Source: Eucommia ulmoides (lineage: Eukaryota; Streptophyta; Magnoliopsida; Garryales; Eucommiaceae). Taken from it: a stretch of 64,000 nucleotides of DNA. Every line of letters begins with the position of its first letter. Positions within the stretch are counted from its first letter, which is position 1. The stretch spans positions 32,592,474-32,656,473 of the forward strand of contig CM028325.1 of NCBI GenBank assembly GCA_016647705.1, read 5' to 3'. Made by a program: the position numbers and the translations under genes. Shown piece after piece: positions 43,787 through 54,550 of the stretch. The notes under the pieces were generated by a model that searched no databases, was not told where the DNA came from, and saw only the letters and a program-made list of their open reading frames with translations.

Positions 43787-43827
<41 letters not shown>

Positions 43828-45663
43828 CTTGTGTGTGTATGTGTGTGTGTGTGTGTGTTTGTGCAGTGAACCACGCCGGAAGGGAATGGGAGAGAGAGGA
43901 GGAGGAGGGCAACGTGGCATGTGTTGGCTCCACTAATCTATAATTATATATATATATATGTATAAATGTGGTGAGAAATGGTTCCTATTATTCTGGAAAA
44001 GACAACCAAGAGAAAGAGAGAGAGAGAAAAAAAAAAGCGAAGAGGAAGAAGAGGCCATCGGAGAAGCTGCCGGAGATCACTGGTGCTGGTTCAGGGTGTT
44101 TTCCCAGGGTTGAGAGTCGTTTGGGCTGTAAGAGTATGCAAGTGTGACATGTTCTGGGGTTTGTGCTCTGTTTTTGTTGTTTAGAGTTACAACTGGTGGT
44201 TTGTGGTGTTGTTTTAGTAGATGTTTTAGTTGGAGTGAAGGGAATGAAGTTGGTAATATCAGTTGTAAACTTGGGATGGTTGATCGTGAAGGTGGAGTGA
44301 AGGATTTAAGGGTCGGAGCTAGTGACGAGAAGGGGGTAAAAGACTGGTTTGTTCTGTTCTGTTCTGTTCTATCAGGGACGAAGCAAGGATCGCTTAGGCG
44401 GTGGAATATCGCTTAGGCGGTAAAACAACAGAGAGCCAGAATCACGTGATCGCTTAGGTGGTGGAAGATCGCTTAGGCGGTAAAACAACAGAGAGCAAGA
44501 AATCGCCTGTTTGCCTAGACGGTGTATTCCCGCTTAGGCGGTGGGGAGCAGAAACATATTCTAGGGGAAATTCAAAGAAAATTGACAATCGTTCTGAGGT
44601 TCATAGTTTTTGGAAACTTAGTAGCTGGGAGTCAGGGGAGCTTGCAAGTACAAATTTTTAAGTGAGTGTACTGTCTTCTTACAAAATTATTTTTCTATAT
44701 GTCGACCTAAATGTTACTTAAACTGCATGATTTTATAAATGTGGTGGATCGAGCAGGTTTTGTGTGAGTTGGTAAAATGAATTTCCATGGAATTGTTAGG
44801 GTTTTAAAAAGAAGGATATTATAAATGATTTTGTTGGAAATTGACGGTAATTGAATTGACAATGGTGTTGTTGCTTGATTTGTATTGTTGGTTAGACTAT
44901 GTCATAGTTTATGTCCTGTCTGGAGGGTGGTCCGGCAGGTGGTGATAAATATTATGTGGTGATTTATATTATGGCCTCCGGAGACGTCCGGTAGGCGGTG
45001 ATCTGCGCAGTTAAGTCCACTAGGAAGGCATATCCTACGGATGATTTTGGTACCGTTGCAACTCCCGATCGTGAGGTTAAAACGATCACTATAGTTTAGT
45101 CGGTGTGTACGGGGTGTTGTTACTAAGATTGGTGATTTATTGCATATAATGATTGATATGGTTTTACACTAAATGGATTGGTGAGATATATAATTATATA
45201 ATTGTTTATTTATTTTCACTGTTTACTTTAAGAGGAGATGTTTGTATTATGGTATTCGTATAATTACGCTCGATTCCTTTTAAAATGGTATTGAGAATGT
45301 ATTATTATTTCGAAAATATGTTTTAAAATTACTAAGAAGGCAGTACACTCGCAGGTGCTATAGAGAAACGTTTGTCCTTTACTGGCAGTAGGTCGATTCC
45401 TGAAGGGCTGTAGCGGGGAGTATCTCGATAGTGATTCTTTTTGCTTCTGGTTGTATATGTTGGTTAGTAAAAATGAACTAGTACTATTGTTGTAAGATAA
45501 AGAGAGTTCCAATAGAAGGGGGTTTTATGTATTTTTGTTGGCTATACTAAATAATATTCTCTTTTTGTGTAAGATATTTTAATTAGTGTTAGTAATTGCT
45601 GGATGAGTTGTATTGTTGTCACACCAGCCCACGAATATAGGGAAACCGGGGTAGGTTGTGACA
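43690..45663 (+). repeat. 5' LTR of the chromovirus-like element
   Basis: TGTAAGACCC ... GGTTGTGACA, 1974 bp. Contains an (AT)n(GT)n tract (43784-43860) and two units of a 60-bp GCTTAGGCGGT repeat (44388-44508). Confidence 0.92.
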
Positions 45664-45667
45664 ATTT

Positions 45668-45681
45668 TGGTATCAGAGTCA
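45668..45681 (+). promoter_or_regulatory. Primer-binding site, initiator tRNA-Met
   Basis: TGGTATCAGAGTCA lies 4 bases after the LTR end. It complements the 3' end of plant initiator tRNA-Met (TGGTATCAGAGC) almost fully. Confidence 0.9.
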
Positions 45682-45898
45682 AGGTTATAGGTTCTATAGA
45701 CTTGCCAATGGTGGTGTCAGTAGAAGATCATGAGATAGGAGGACGTGTCAGTCGTCTAGTCAGTAGGGGACAATTAGGTAAAGTGTCTGGGAGTGATCTT
45801 ATTAGTCGGATAATAGTAAATTTACGTATGTTTAATACCAGCAATTATTTTCAGTTGGTTTAGTTAGTGGTTGAGTTGCATTTTATGGTTAATAATAG

Positions 45899-47427
45899 GT
45901 ATGGAGCAAGGTGATGAAAACTCTGGGAGTGTAAGATCTCAAGGGTAGCTCGAACCCCCGGGACAAGTAGAACCTCAAGGACAATGAGATAGGCTTCAAG
46001 GGAGTGTAGATGCTATTGAAAGGATTTTGCAGGCTGCTGCCCAGTTGACTGAACAGCAAGCAAGAATAATGGAAAGGCAAAGGGCTCAGAGTGAGATTGC
46101 CACACCGCAGGCAGTGCGTTTGAAGAAATTCAAAGAATTGGACCCTCCGGTCTTCACTGGGACAGCAGGACCAGCTGATGCAGAAAATTGGCTTAGAGGT
46201 GTAGGCCATGTGTTTGAGGCGATGGGAATTGTTGATGAGAGTCGAGTTTCCCTTGCCACTTTCCAGTTAAGAGAAGAAGCGGAGCACTGGTGGGAGGAAA
46301 TGAAAATGTTGATTTCTAGTGCTGGTGAGGAGATCTCTTGGGATCGTTTTGTTGCTGGATTTAATAAAAAGTATTTTCCCGAGTCGTATCAATATTAGAT
46401 GGAAGAGGAATTCATAACGTTGAAGCAATGAGAAATGGCGGTGCAACAATACGAAGTTCGATTTGATGCTTTGTCTCGTTTTGCTCCGGACTTGGTTAGA
46501 ACTGAAGAGGCAAGATGCCGACGTTTTCAAAAGGGGCTTAACCTAGAAATTCGTACTAGTTTGACGAGCCGACAAATAAGAAATTATGCAGAACTAGTGA
46601 ATACGGCGAAACTAGTGGAGCGAGATGTTCAGGAAGCTATGGAGAGTCATGAGCAGTCCAAAAAGAGCCGATTCGAGTCCCCCCGTGGTTTTTCGGGAGG
46701 TGTTTCACGTGGAGCGGTATCTCGACCGCTAGTTGTTTGGACATCATCCTTTGGTCAGTCTGTCAGGGGTCGTGGCCCCCGGCACTTATATTCTGAGCGA
46801 CAAAAGAATGCATCTGAGTCTAGTGTAGGTCTACAGAGGCAAGGGAGAAGTTAGTCGCTAAATCAAATCGGGGGAGATAGATGTTATCGATGTGGGGCAC
46901 CGGATTACTTTTCTAGAGACTGTACTAGGGCGGTTCCAGTGTGTTTTCATTGTAAGGAGCAGGGTCACATAGCAGCTAATTGTCCGGAATTTGTTTCTAT
47001 ATCTGTATCATCTACGGGTGGTATGGGTAGTACTGGTTCTAGCATTGTCCAATGGCACGGGCGAGGATCGGCTGGAAGACCTCCGACACGAGGTCATGTT
47101 TTTGCTACCACACGGCAGGAGGCTCAGGCTACACTTGATGTTGTCACAGGTATCATTGCATTATATGCTAGTAATGCTCGTATACTCATTGATCCTGGTT
47201 CTACGCATTCTTTTGTCTCATCAACATTTATGACGCAAATAGGCAAGTTTCCTATTCTTTTCTCCTATTGTATTGTTATTTCCACTCCGGTGGGTGAGTC
47301 GGTCTGGATAGATAGTGTATTCAAAGATTGTCCGCTTCGGATCGGTGATAGGGAGTTGGTGACAGATTTATTACCCCTGCGTATTTCTGATTTTGATGTA
47401 ATCTTGGGTATGGACGTATTATCTTAA
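45899..47427 (+). pseudogene. Gag and protease of the chromovirus-like element, with stops
   Basis: The gag core reads FKELDPPVFTGTAGPADAEN, WLRGVGHVFEAMG, then FQLREEAEHWWEEMK and WDRFVAGFNKKYFPES. Two CCHC knuckles follow (CYRCGAPDYFSRDC and CFHCKEQGHIAANC). The protease reads LIDPGSTHSFVS and ISDFDVILGMDVLS. Stops break the frame near 45946, 45988, 46396, 46430 and 46853, most at positions where Gln or Trp would fit. Confidence 0.88.
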
Positions 47428-47440
47428 ATATCATGCCGCC

Positions 47441-49481
47441 ATGGACTGTTTCAAAAAGGAAGTGAGATTCCAAATCTCAAGCGAGCCAAAGTTCATTTTC
47501 GCAGGAAATAGAATCATTACACCTGTTAGTTTAATCTCAGCCCTTGAAACTAGGAAATTGTTGCAGAAGGGATGTCAAGGCTATCTGGCACATGTGATTG
47601 ATACTAATCAGAGAGAAGTCACGATGGTAGACATTCCTGTGGTTAAAGATTTTCACGATGTGTTTCCGGATGAATTGCCAGGGCTACCAATAGATAGGGA
47701 AATGGAGTTTATGATTGAGCTACTTCCAGGAACGGTTCCTATATCAATTCCACCTTATAGTATAGTGCCTAGTGAGTTGAAGGAATTAAAGGTGCAGCTG
47801 CAAGATTTGTTAGAGCGTGGGTTTATCAGGCCTAATATTTCCCCGTGGGGTACCTCCGTAATGTTTGTAAAAAAAGAAGGATGGCACGATGAGGATGTGC
47901 ATCGACTATCGGCAGTTGAATAAAGTGACGGTTCGAAATAAATATCCATTACCTAGGATCGATGATCTGTTTGACCAGCTTCGGTAAGCTAGAGTCTTCT
48001 CTAAGATAAATCTTCGGTCGGGGTATCACCAATTAAAGGTCAGAGATTGTGACATAGCAAAAACAACATTCCGTACTAGATATGGACACTATGAATTCTT
48101 GGTTATGCCCTTCGGTCTGACAAATGCCCATGCTGCTTTTATGGACTTGATGAATCGAATTTTTCAACCTTATTTGGATCAATTTATTATCGTATTCATA
48201 GACGATATTTTGATCTATTCCCTAAGCCGAGAAGGGCATTCAGAGCATCTTCGAATTGTGTTACAGACGTTACGGGAAAAGAGGTTATATGCGAAATTTA
48301 GCAAATGCAAATTTTGGTTAGATCATGTGATATTTTTGGGACATGTCATTTTGGGAGACGGTATTCAGGTAGATCCAAAGAAAGTTGAAGCTGTTGTTCA
48401 ATGGGATAGACCAAGGAATGTGACGGAAGTGTAAAGCTTCTTAGGTTTGGCGGGTTATTATCGACGATTCGTGCAAGGTTTTTTTGTGATAACCGCCCTA
48501 TTGACTCGATTAACTCGTAAAGAATCTAAGTTTGAATGGACCGATAAATGCGAACAAAGTTTTCAGGAACTAAAGAATAGATTGATATCGGCACCAGTAT
48601 TGTCCCTCCCGACTGAAGGGGGTGGTTTTGTGATTTATAGTGATACATCCCACTAAAGGCTGGGATGTGTACTGATACAGCATAGTCATGTAATTGCCTA
48701 TGCATCTCGGCAATTGAAGAATCATGAGCGTAATTATCCGACTCATGATTTGGAATTGGCAGCAATTGTGTTTGCCTTAAAGATTTGGAGGCACTATTTG
48801 TATGGCAAAACCTGTGAGATATACACTGATCATCAGAGTTTAAAATACTTGTTTACTCAGAAAGAGCTAAATTTGAGACAAAGACGTTGGATAGAGTTGA
48901 TTAAAGATTATGATTGCGCCGTCCACTATCACCCAGGAAAAGTTAATGTTGTAGCAGACGGGTTGAGTCAGAAATTAGCGGGTTCAATCGCACATCTTCG
49001 GATAGTTCGTACTAATCTATATACCAAGCTGAGATCGATGCGAGTTAAATTAGAGGTTGGGCAAATAGCAGCACTGCTTGCGACATTGACTTTGAGACCG
49101 ACATTGATAGATCGTATTATCGAAACTCAGAAGTTGGATGATCAATTAGGAAGAATACGAAATGAAGAAAAAGATAGATTCAGAATAGATTATCAGATTA
49201 GGGATGGGGATGAGGCGTTAATGTTTGGCACTCGGCTATGCGTGCCTAACGATATCAACTTGAAAAAGGATATTTTGGAGGAGGCGTATAGCTCCGCGTA
49301 TGCAATGCATCCGGGCAATACCAAAATGTGCCGAGACCTGCGTGAGCATTATTGGTGGACCGGAATGAAGCGAGAAATTGCAGAATTCGTTGCCAGGTGC
49401 TTAATTTGTCAGCAAGTAAAAATTGAACATCAGCGTCCAAGTGGGTTGCTAGAACCTTTAACTATTTTCGAGTGGAAATGA
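47441..49481 (+). pseudogene. Reverse transcriptase, RNase H and integrase start of the chromovirus-like element
   Basis: RT begins IPVVKDFHDVFPDELPGLP; the fingers [20 protein letters not shown] are followed by a frame change near 47876. Then [35 protein letters not shown] and the active site [11 protein letters not shown]. RNase H has FVIYSDTSH, then [20 protein letters not shown] and [10 protein letters not shown]. Integrase starts with the zinc motif ([21 protein letters not shown]). Stops lie near 47986, 48434 and 48654 and at 49479. Confidence 0.9.
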
Positions 49482-50458
49482 GAGCATATTACGATGGATT
49501 TTGTTTCAGGGTTACCCCGCACTCAAAAAGGCCATAATTCTATTTGGGTGATTGTTGACAGGTTTACTAAATCTGCTCATTTTCTAGCCGTAAAGATGAC
49601 ATTTTCACTTGAGAAATATACTCAATTGTATATCAATAAAATTGTAAGGTTGCATGGCGCTCCAGGCTGAACTTTAGCACTGCTTTCCACCCTCAGACTG
49701 ATGGTCAATCGGAGCATACAATTCAGACGTTGGAAGATGTGCTGAGAGGTTGTGTGTTGGAAGCTCCTGGTAGTTGGGACGATCTTTTGCCATTGATGGA
49801 ATTCGCCTATAACAACAGCTATCACTCGGCAATCGAGATGGCCCCATATGAAGTATTATATGGCAGGAGATGTAGAACTCCAGTTTGTTGGACTGAAGTG
49901 GGTGAACAGAAATTATTGATGACAGATATAGCCCTGATGACCACAGATAAAGTGAAGATGATACGGGAAAAATTGAAAATATCTCAGAGTCGACAAAAGA
50001 GTTACGCAGACAATCGCCGGCGGGAGTTGGAGTTCGAGGTGGGAGAACATGTATTTTTGCGTGTCTCTCCTTGGAAAGGTGTGTTAAGGTTTGGAAAGAA
50101 AGAAAAGTTGAGCCCAAGATACATCGGGCCATATGAAAGTTTGGATCGGGTTGGCGCCACAGCGTATAGGCTGGCATTACCTTCGGAATTGTCTCGACTA
50201 CATAATGTTTTCCACGTATCGATGCTTCGAAAGTATGTACCCGACCCTTTTCATGTGTTGACTTCACAGCCGATTGAATTGAAAGAAAATTTGACGTATA
50301 TTGAAGAACCAGTTCAAATTCTAGGCCGTAGGGATCAAGTGTTAAGAACGAAAACAATTCTGTTAGTCAAGGTTTTGTGGCGTAGTCACACAGTGGAAGA
50401 AGCGACTCGGGAGCGAGAAGATGAGATGCAGAACAAGTACCCACATCTGTTCGATTAG
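49482..50458 (+). pseudogene. Integrase core and chromodomain, with internal deletion
   Basis: The core begins TMDFVSGLPRTQKGHNSIWV (first Asp) and runs to IVRLHGAP at about 49661. It then jumps to FHPQTDGQSEH-like sequence (49690) with a frame change, so the segment that normally holds the second catalytic Asp is missing. From 49730 the frame is open: MEFAYNNSYHSAIEMAPYEV, YGRRCRTPVCW, RPL-type tail, then VLWRSHTVEEATRERED, the chromodomain-like end, and the stop at 50456-50458. Confidence 0.88.
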
Positions 50459-50485
50459 GTACAAAAATTTCGGGACGAAATTTCT

Positions 50486-50501
50486 TATAGGAAAGAAGAG
50501 T
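50486..50501 (+). promoter_or_regulatory. Polypurine tract of the chromovirus-like element
   Basis: AGGAAAGAAGAGT lies directly before the 3' LTR. The preceding CGGGACGAAATTTCTTAT matches the usual pre-PPT stretch of Tekay-type elements. Confidence 0.75.
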
Positions 50502-50602
50502 TGTAAGATCCTGGAAAAAAAAAGAATAAAAAGAAAAATGAAACAAATAAGACGTTTGGGGGGGAGAAAAAGGTATTTTGACTAAGATATTTTGAACATA
50601 CA

Positions 50603-50684
<82 letters not shown>

Positions 50685-52654
50685 ATGTGTGTTTGTGCAG
50701 TGAACCACGCTGGAAGGGAATGGGAGAGAGAGAAGAAGAGGGCAACGTGGCATGTGTTGGCTCCACTAATCTATAGTTATATATATGTATAAATGTGGTG
50801 AGAAATGGTTCCCATCATTCTAGCAGAGACAACCAGGAGAAAGAGAGAGAGAGAGAGATAGAGAAAAGCGAAGAGGAAGAAGAAGCCATCGGAAAAGCTG
50901 CCGGAGATCACTAGTGCTGGTTCAGGGTGTTTTCCCAGGGTTGAGAGTCGTTTGGGTTGTAGGAGTATGCAAGTGTGACATGTTCTGGGGTTTGTGCTCT
51001 GTTTTTGCTGTTTAGAGTTACAACCGGTGGTTTGGGGTGTTGTTTTAGTAGGTGTTTTAGTTGGAGTAAAGGGAATGAAGCTGGTAATATCAGTTGTAAA
51101 TTTGGGATGGTTGATCGTGAAGGTGGAGTGAAGGATTTAAGGGTCGGAGATGGTGACAAGAAGGAGGTAAAAGACTAGTATGTTCTGTTCTATTCTGTCA
51201 GGGACGAAGCAAGGATCGCTTAGGCGGTGGCATATCGCTTAGGCGGTAAAACAACAGAGAGTCAGAAATTTCGTGATCGCTTAGGCGGTGGTAGATTGCT
51301 TAGGCGGTAAAACAACAGAGAGCCAAAAATTTCGTGATCGCTTGGGCGGTGGTAGATCACTTAGGCGGTAAAACAACAGAGAGCCAGAATCGCATGATCG
51401 CTTAGGCGGTGGAAGATCGCTTAGGCGGTAAAACAACAGAGAGCAAGAAATTGCCTGTTTGCCTAGGCGGTGTATTCCTGCTTAGGCGGTGGGGAGCAGA
51501 AACATATTCTAGGGAAAATTCAAAGAAAATTGACAATCGTTCTGAGGTTCACAGTTTTCGAAAACTTAGTAGCTGGGAGTCAAGGGAGCTTGCAAGTACA
51601 AATTTTCAGGTGAGTGTACTGTCTTCTTACAAAATTATTTTTCTATATGTCGACCTAAATGTTACTTAAACTGCATGATTTTATAAATGTGGTGGATCGA
51701 ACAGGTTTTGTGTGAGTTGGTAAAATGAATTTCCGTGGAATTGTTAGGGTTTTAAAAAGAAATATATTATAAATGATTTTATTGGAAATTGATGGTAATT
51801 GAATTGACAATGGTGTTGTTGCTTGATTTGTATTGTTGGTTAGCCTGTGACATAGTTTATGTCCTGTCCAGAGGGTGGTCCGGCAGGTGGTGTTTTATAT
51901 TATGTCCTGTCCGGAGGGTGTTTCGACAGGTGGTGATAGATATTATGTGGTAATTTATATTATGGCCTCCGGAGACGTCCGGTAGGCGGTGATCTGCGCA
52001 GTTAGGTCCGCTAGGAAGGCATATCCTATGGATGGTTACGGTACCATTGCAACTCCCGATTGTGAGGTTAAAACGATCACTATGGTTTAGTCGGTATGTA
52101 CGGGGTGTTGTTACTAAGATTGGTGATTTATTGCATATAATGATTGATATAATTTTACACTGAATGGATTGGTGAGATATATAATTATATAATTGTTTAT
52201 TTATTTTCACTGGTTACTTTAAGAGAAGATGTTTGTATTATGGTATTCTTATAATTACGCTCAATTCCTTTTAAAATGGTATTGAGAATGTATTATTATT
52301 TCGAAAATATGTTTTAAAATTACTAAGAAGGCAGTACACTCGCAGGTGCTGTAGAGAAACATTTGTCCCCTACTGGCAGTAGGTCGATTCCTGAAAGGCT
52401 GTAGCGGGGAGTATCTCGATAGTGATTCTTTTTGCTTCTGGTTGTATATGTTGGTTAGTAAAAATGAACTAGTATTGTTGTTGTAAGATAAAGAGAGTTC
52501 CAATGGAAGGGGGTTTTATGTATTTTTGTTGGCTATACTAAATAATATTCTCTTTTTGTGTAAGATATTTTAATTAGTGTTAGTAATTGCTGGATGAGTT
52601 GTATTGTTGTCACACCAGCCCACGAATATAGGGAAACCGGGGTGGGTTGTGACA
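50502..52654 (+). repeat. 3' LTR of the chromovirus-like element
   Basis: TGTAAGATCC ... GGTTGTGACA, 2153 bp. Compared with the 5' LTR it has a longer (AT)n(GT)n tract (50610-50690), four rather than two 60-bp GCTTAGGCGGT units (51213-51455) and an extra TATGTCCTGTCC block (about 51860-51945). Confidence 0.92.
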
Positions 52655-52893
52655 GGTAGCTTCGCCGACAACATTTTCAAGTAGGCGTTCGAAATGATGG
52701 ATGTGGACCCCAACATCGTAAAGCCGTCAAGGGCCTCCTGGTCGATTTTTGGAGAGGCATTTCCAACGCAACTAGATAGGTCTCACTTCTCGTCACGGTT
52801 GGAGCCCACCCCAAGACCTCAACTGTGGCGGATCTTAAGGCGGTATGTCCATCGTATCACCAGTCAATGAAGTTCTCCACGAAGAAAGGTATG
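52655..52893 (+). pseudogene. Right part of the Tat protease
   Basis: Starts in the GGTAG duplication and continues in frame as the protease segment: SFADNIFK, a stop, then AFEMMDVDP and ASWSIFGEA. It ends with KFSTKKGM at the second insertion site (GTATG, 52889-52893). Confidence 0.75.
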
Positions 52894-54545
52894 TGGTGGC
52901 CGCTAAATAAGTGCTGCAACTTTCACCGCAAGCGTACGGATCAAGTTTTAGTATAATGGACCTTTCGATCGGGTATCGTATCCACATGGATTAGTGTTGT
53001 TACTATCGAGTATCGCGATTGTCATAACCTGACTTTATCTAGGCGACAAAAATAGAATTTAATTAATTACTAATATTAAACTAAAATACTATTTAAGTTA
53101 TCTATACTATAAATACTAATTTGAGATTGTGTAGGAAAGTAGATTGCCTAGGGATTAACTTTATTTACTTAAACGCGTTTGATTTCGTTTTAGTTAACAT
53201 TAACGGCGTTCGGCGTATCTGACAATCTCGGTTCGTATACTCCCTCGCCACCTCTTTTGAGTGTAAGATTGGGGAATATGTGACTTCGTGTCAACGCCGA
53301 AATCCTCCTCAACGTCTTAACGACTCTAGGTCACGTGAGTCTCGCCCCAACGTCATCGATTGCACACTTTCTAACGCCCTCCCTGGTCGTTAGATTGTCG
53401 TGTTGTGTTAACCTTAGTCCGAATTCGGGGTTACCTTTCTCGAGTGTCAAACCTCGTATTCTCAATATATCTAAACTAGCATATAATCATAGAAAACACG
53501 GCAACACAATCGAAATTATAAGGAACAACCATAAATGAAACACAAATTCAACTAAAACTACATTTTCATAAATAATACGTTAATCTCTATAACAATCCAT
53601 GTTTAACTCATGGCCCTAACCATTTATACAATGTAAAACGAGCTAAACATACCCAACAACTACCAAAATGAAGAAAACAAAGAGAGAAAACGAGCGACTT
53701 AGCCGATATCCGAAGATTTGCCACTAGAAACGTCGATCGATCGCTTCCTCGTTGATCCTCCACCTCGGGTTGAGAGCTCTCCCTCAAAAATCCCTAATCC
53801 TACTCCTAAAATATTGCCTAAGGCCTTAAGGGCTGAAGAGAGGGAAAAGAGGATGAGAGAAAGGACTAAAAATATCTAAAATTAAATATCAAGGCTGTGC
53901 TGCAGGATTTTTGCCTAGGCAAAGTTAAGTCGGTTAACTTTCTGCCGGAATTTCGCCTAGGCGAAGTTACTGCAGGTTTGTAATTTTGTTTTGGCTGTAA
54001 TTTCTTCATCCGAACTTTGATTGATTTGATTAAAAAACCTATGGAAATCTAAGAAAAAGATATACAACTTCCATGTTTTGAATATTTCCAAAATAGGATT
54101 GAATTATAGTCCAAAATAGCCTTGAAGTTACAGCACCTGTACCGGCTTTGTAGGTTTGGTGACCGCCTAGGCGAAGAAGTAGGCGGTGGACTTGGAAATG
54201 TTTCTACTGGGGTTTCCACCTAGGAGGAGGAATTTCCTGCCTAGGCAGTGGGATGTCAGTAGCCTTTTTTCATTCTCAGCATCTTAACTGCCTAGGCGGA
54301 GGTCTGGACACCTAGGCGGTGGGCTTCCTTCATATTTTTGCCTCCTTACTTGTTTATCCACCGTAACTTCGACTCGCCTTCGGTTCGATCTCATCGTTTT
54401 CTCTCTAGTTTCCTATCTTTTCTCTCCACACACCTAATTTATACAAAAAGTATAAAAACATATTAAAACATATAAAAATAACTATAAACGTACTCGAAAA
54501 TTAACAAATTCGGATTAGAAATACGTAGGTAATTTACACCTATCA
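52894..54545. mobile_element. 1.65-kb TG...CA element, probably a solo LTR or LTR-like non-autonomous copy
   Basis: Starts TGGTGGCCGC, ends TTACACCTATCA, with perfect 5-bp duplication GTATG (52889-52893 and 54546-54550). The host frame resumes exactly after it (RIVRGDEKFFRACA). Near the start is a plant repeat signature, CACCGCAAGCGTACGGATCA and GTATCGTATCCACATGGATT. No coding region. It holds several GCCTAGGCGG motifs (53913-54325). Confidence 0.75.
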
Positions 54546-54550
54546 GTATG

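Larger units (their letters stand above)
43690..52654 (+). mobile_element. Complete chromovirus-like Ty3/Gypsy (Tekay/Del-type) element, coding parts decayed
   Basis: 5' LTR 43690-45663, PBS 45668, gag-pol 45890-50458, PPT about 50488-50501, 3' LTR 50502-52654, with perfect target duplication GGTAG (43685-43689 and 52655-52659). Total 8965 bp. The C terminus after integrase reads like a plant chromodomain (VLWRSHTVEEATRER). The LTRs are alike over most of their length but differ in tandem-repeat copy number and at scattered bases. Several stops, frame changes and an integrase deletion mean it cannot move alone. Confidence 0.92.

Noticed and set aside
49674-50357. 227-codon minus frame under the integrase
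   Set aside because: It is the antisense shadow of the integrase/chromodomain frame.
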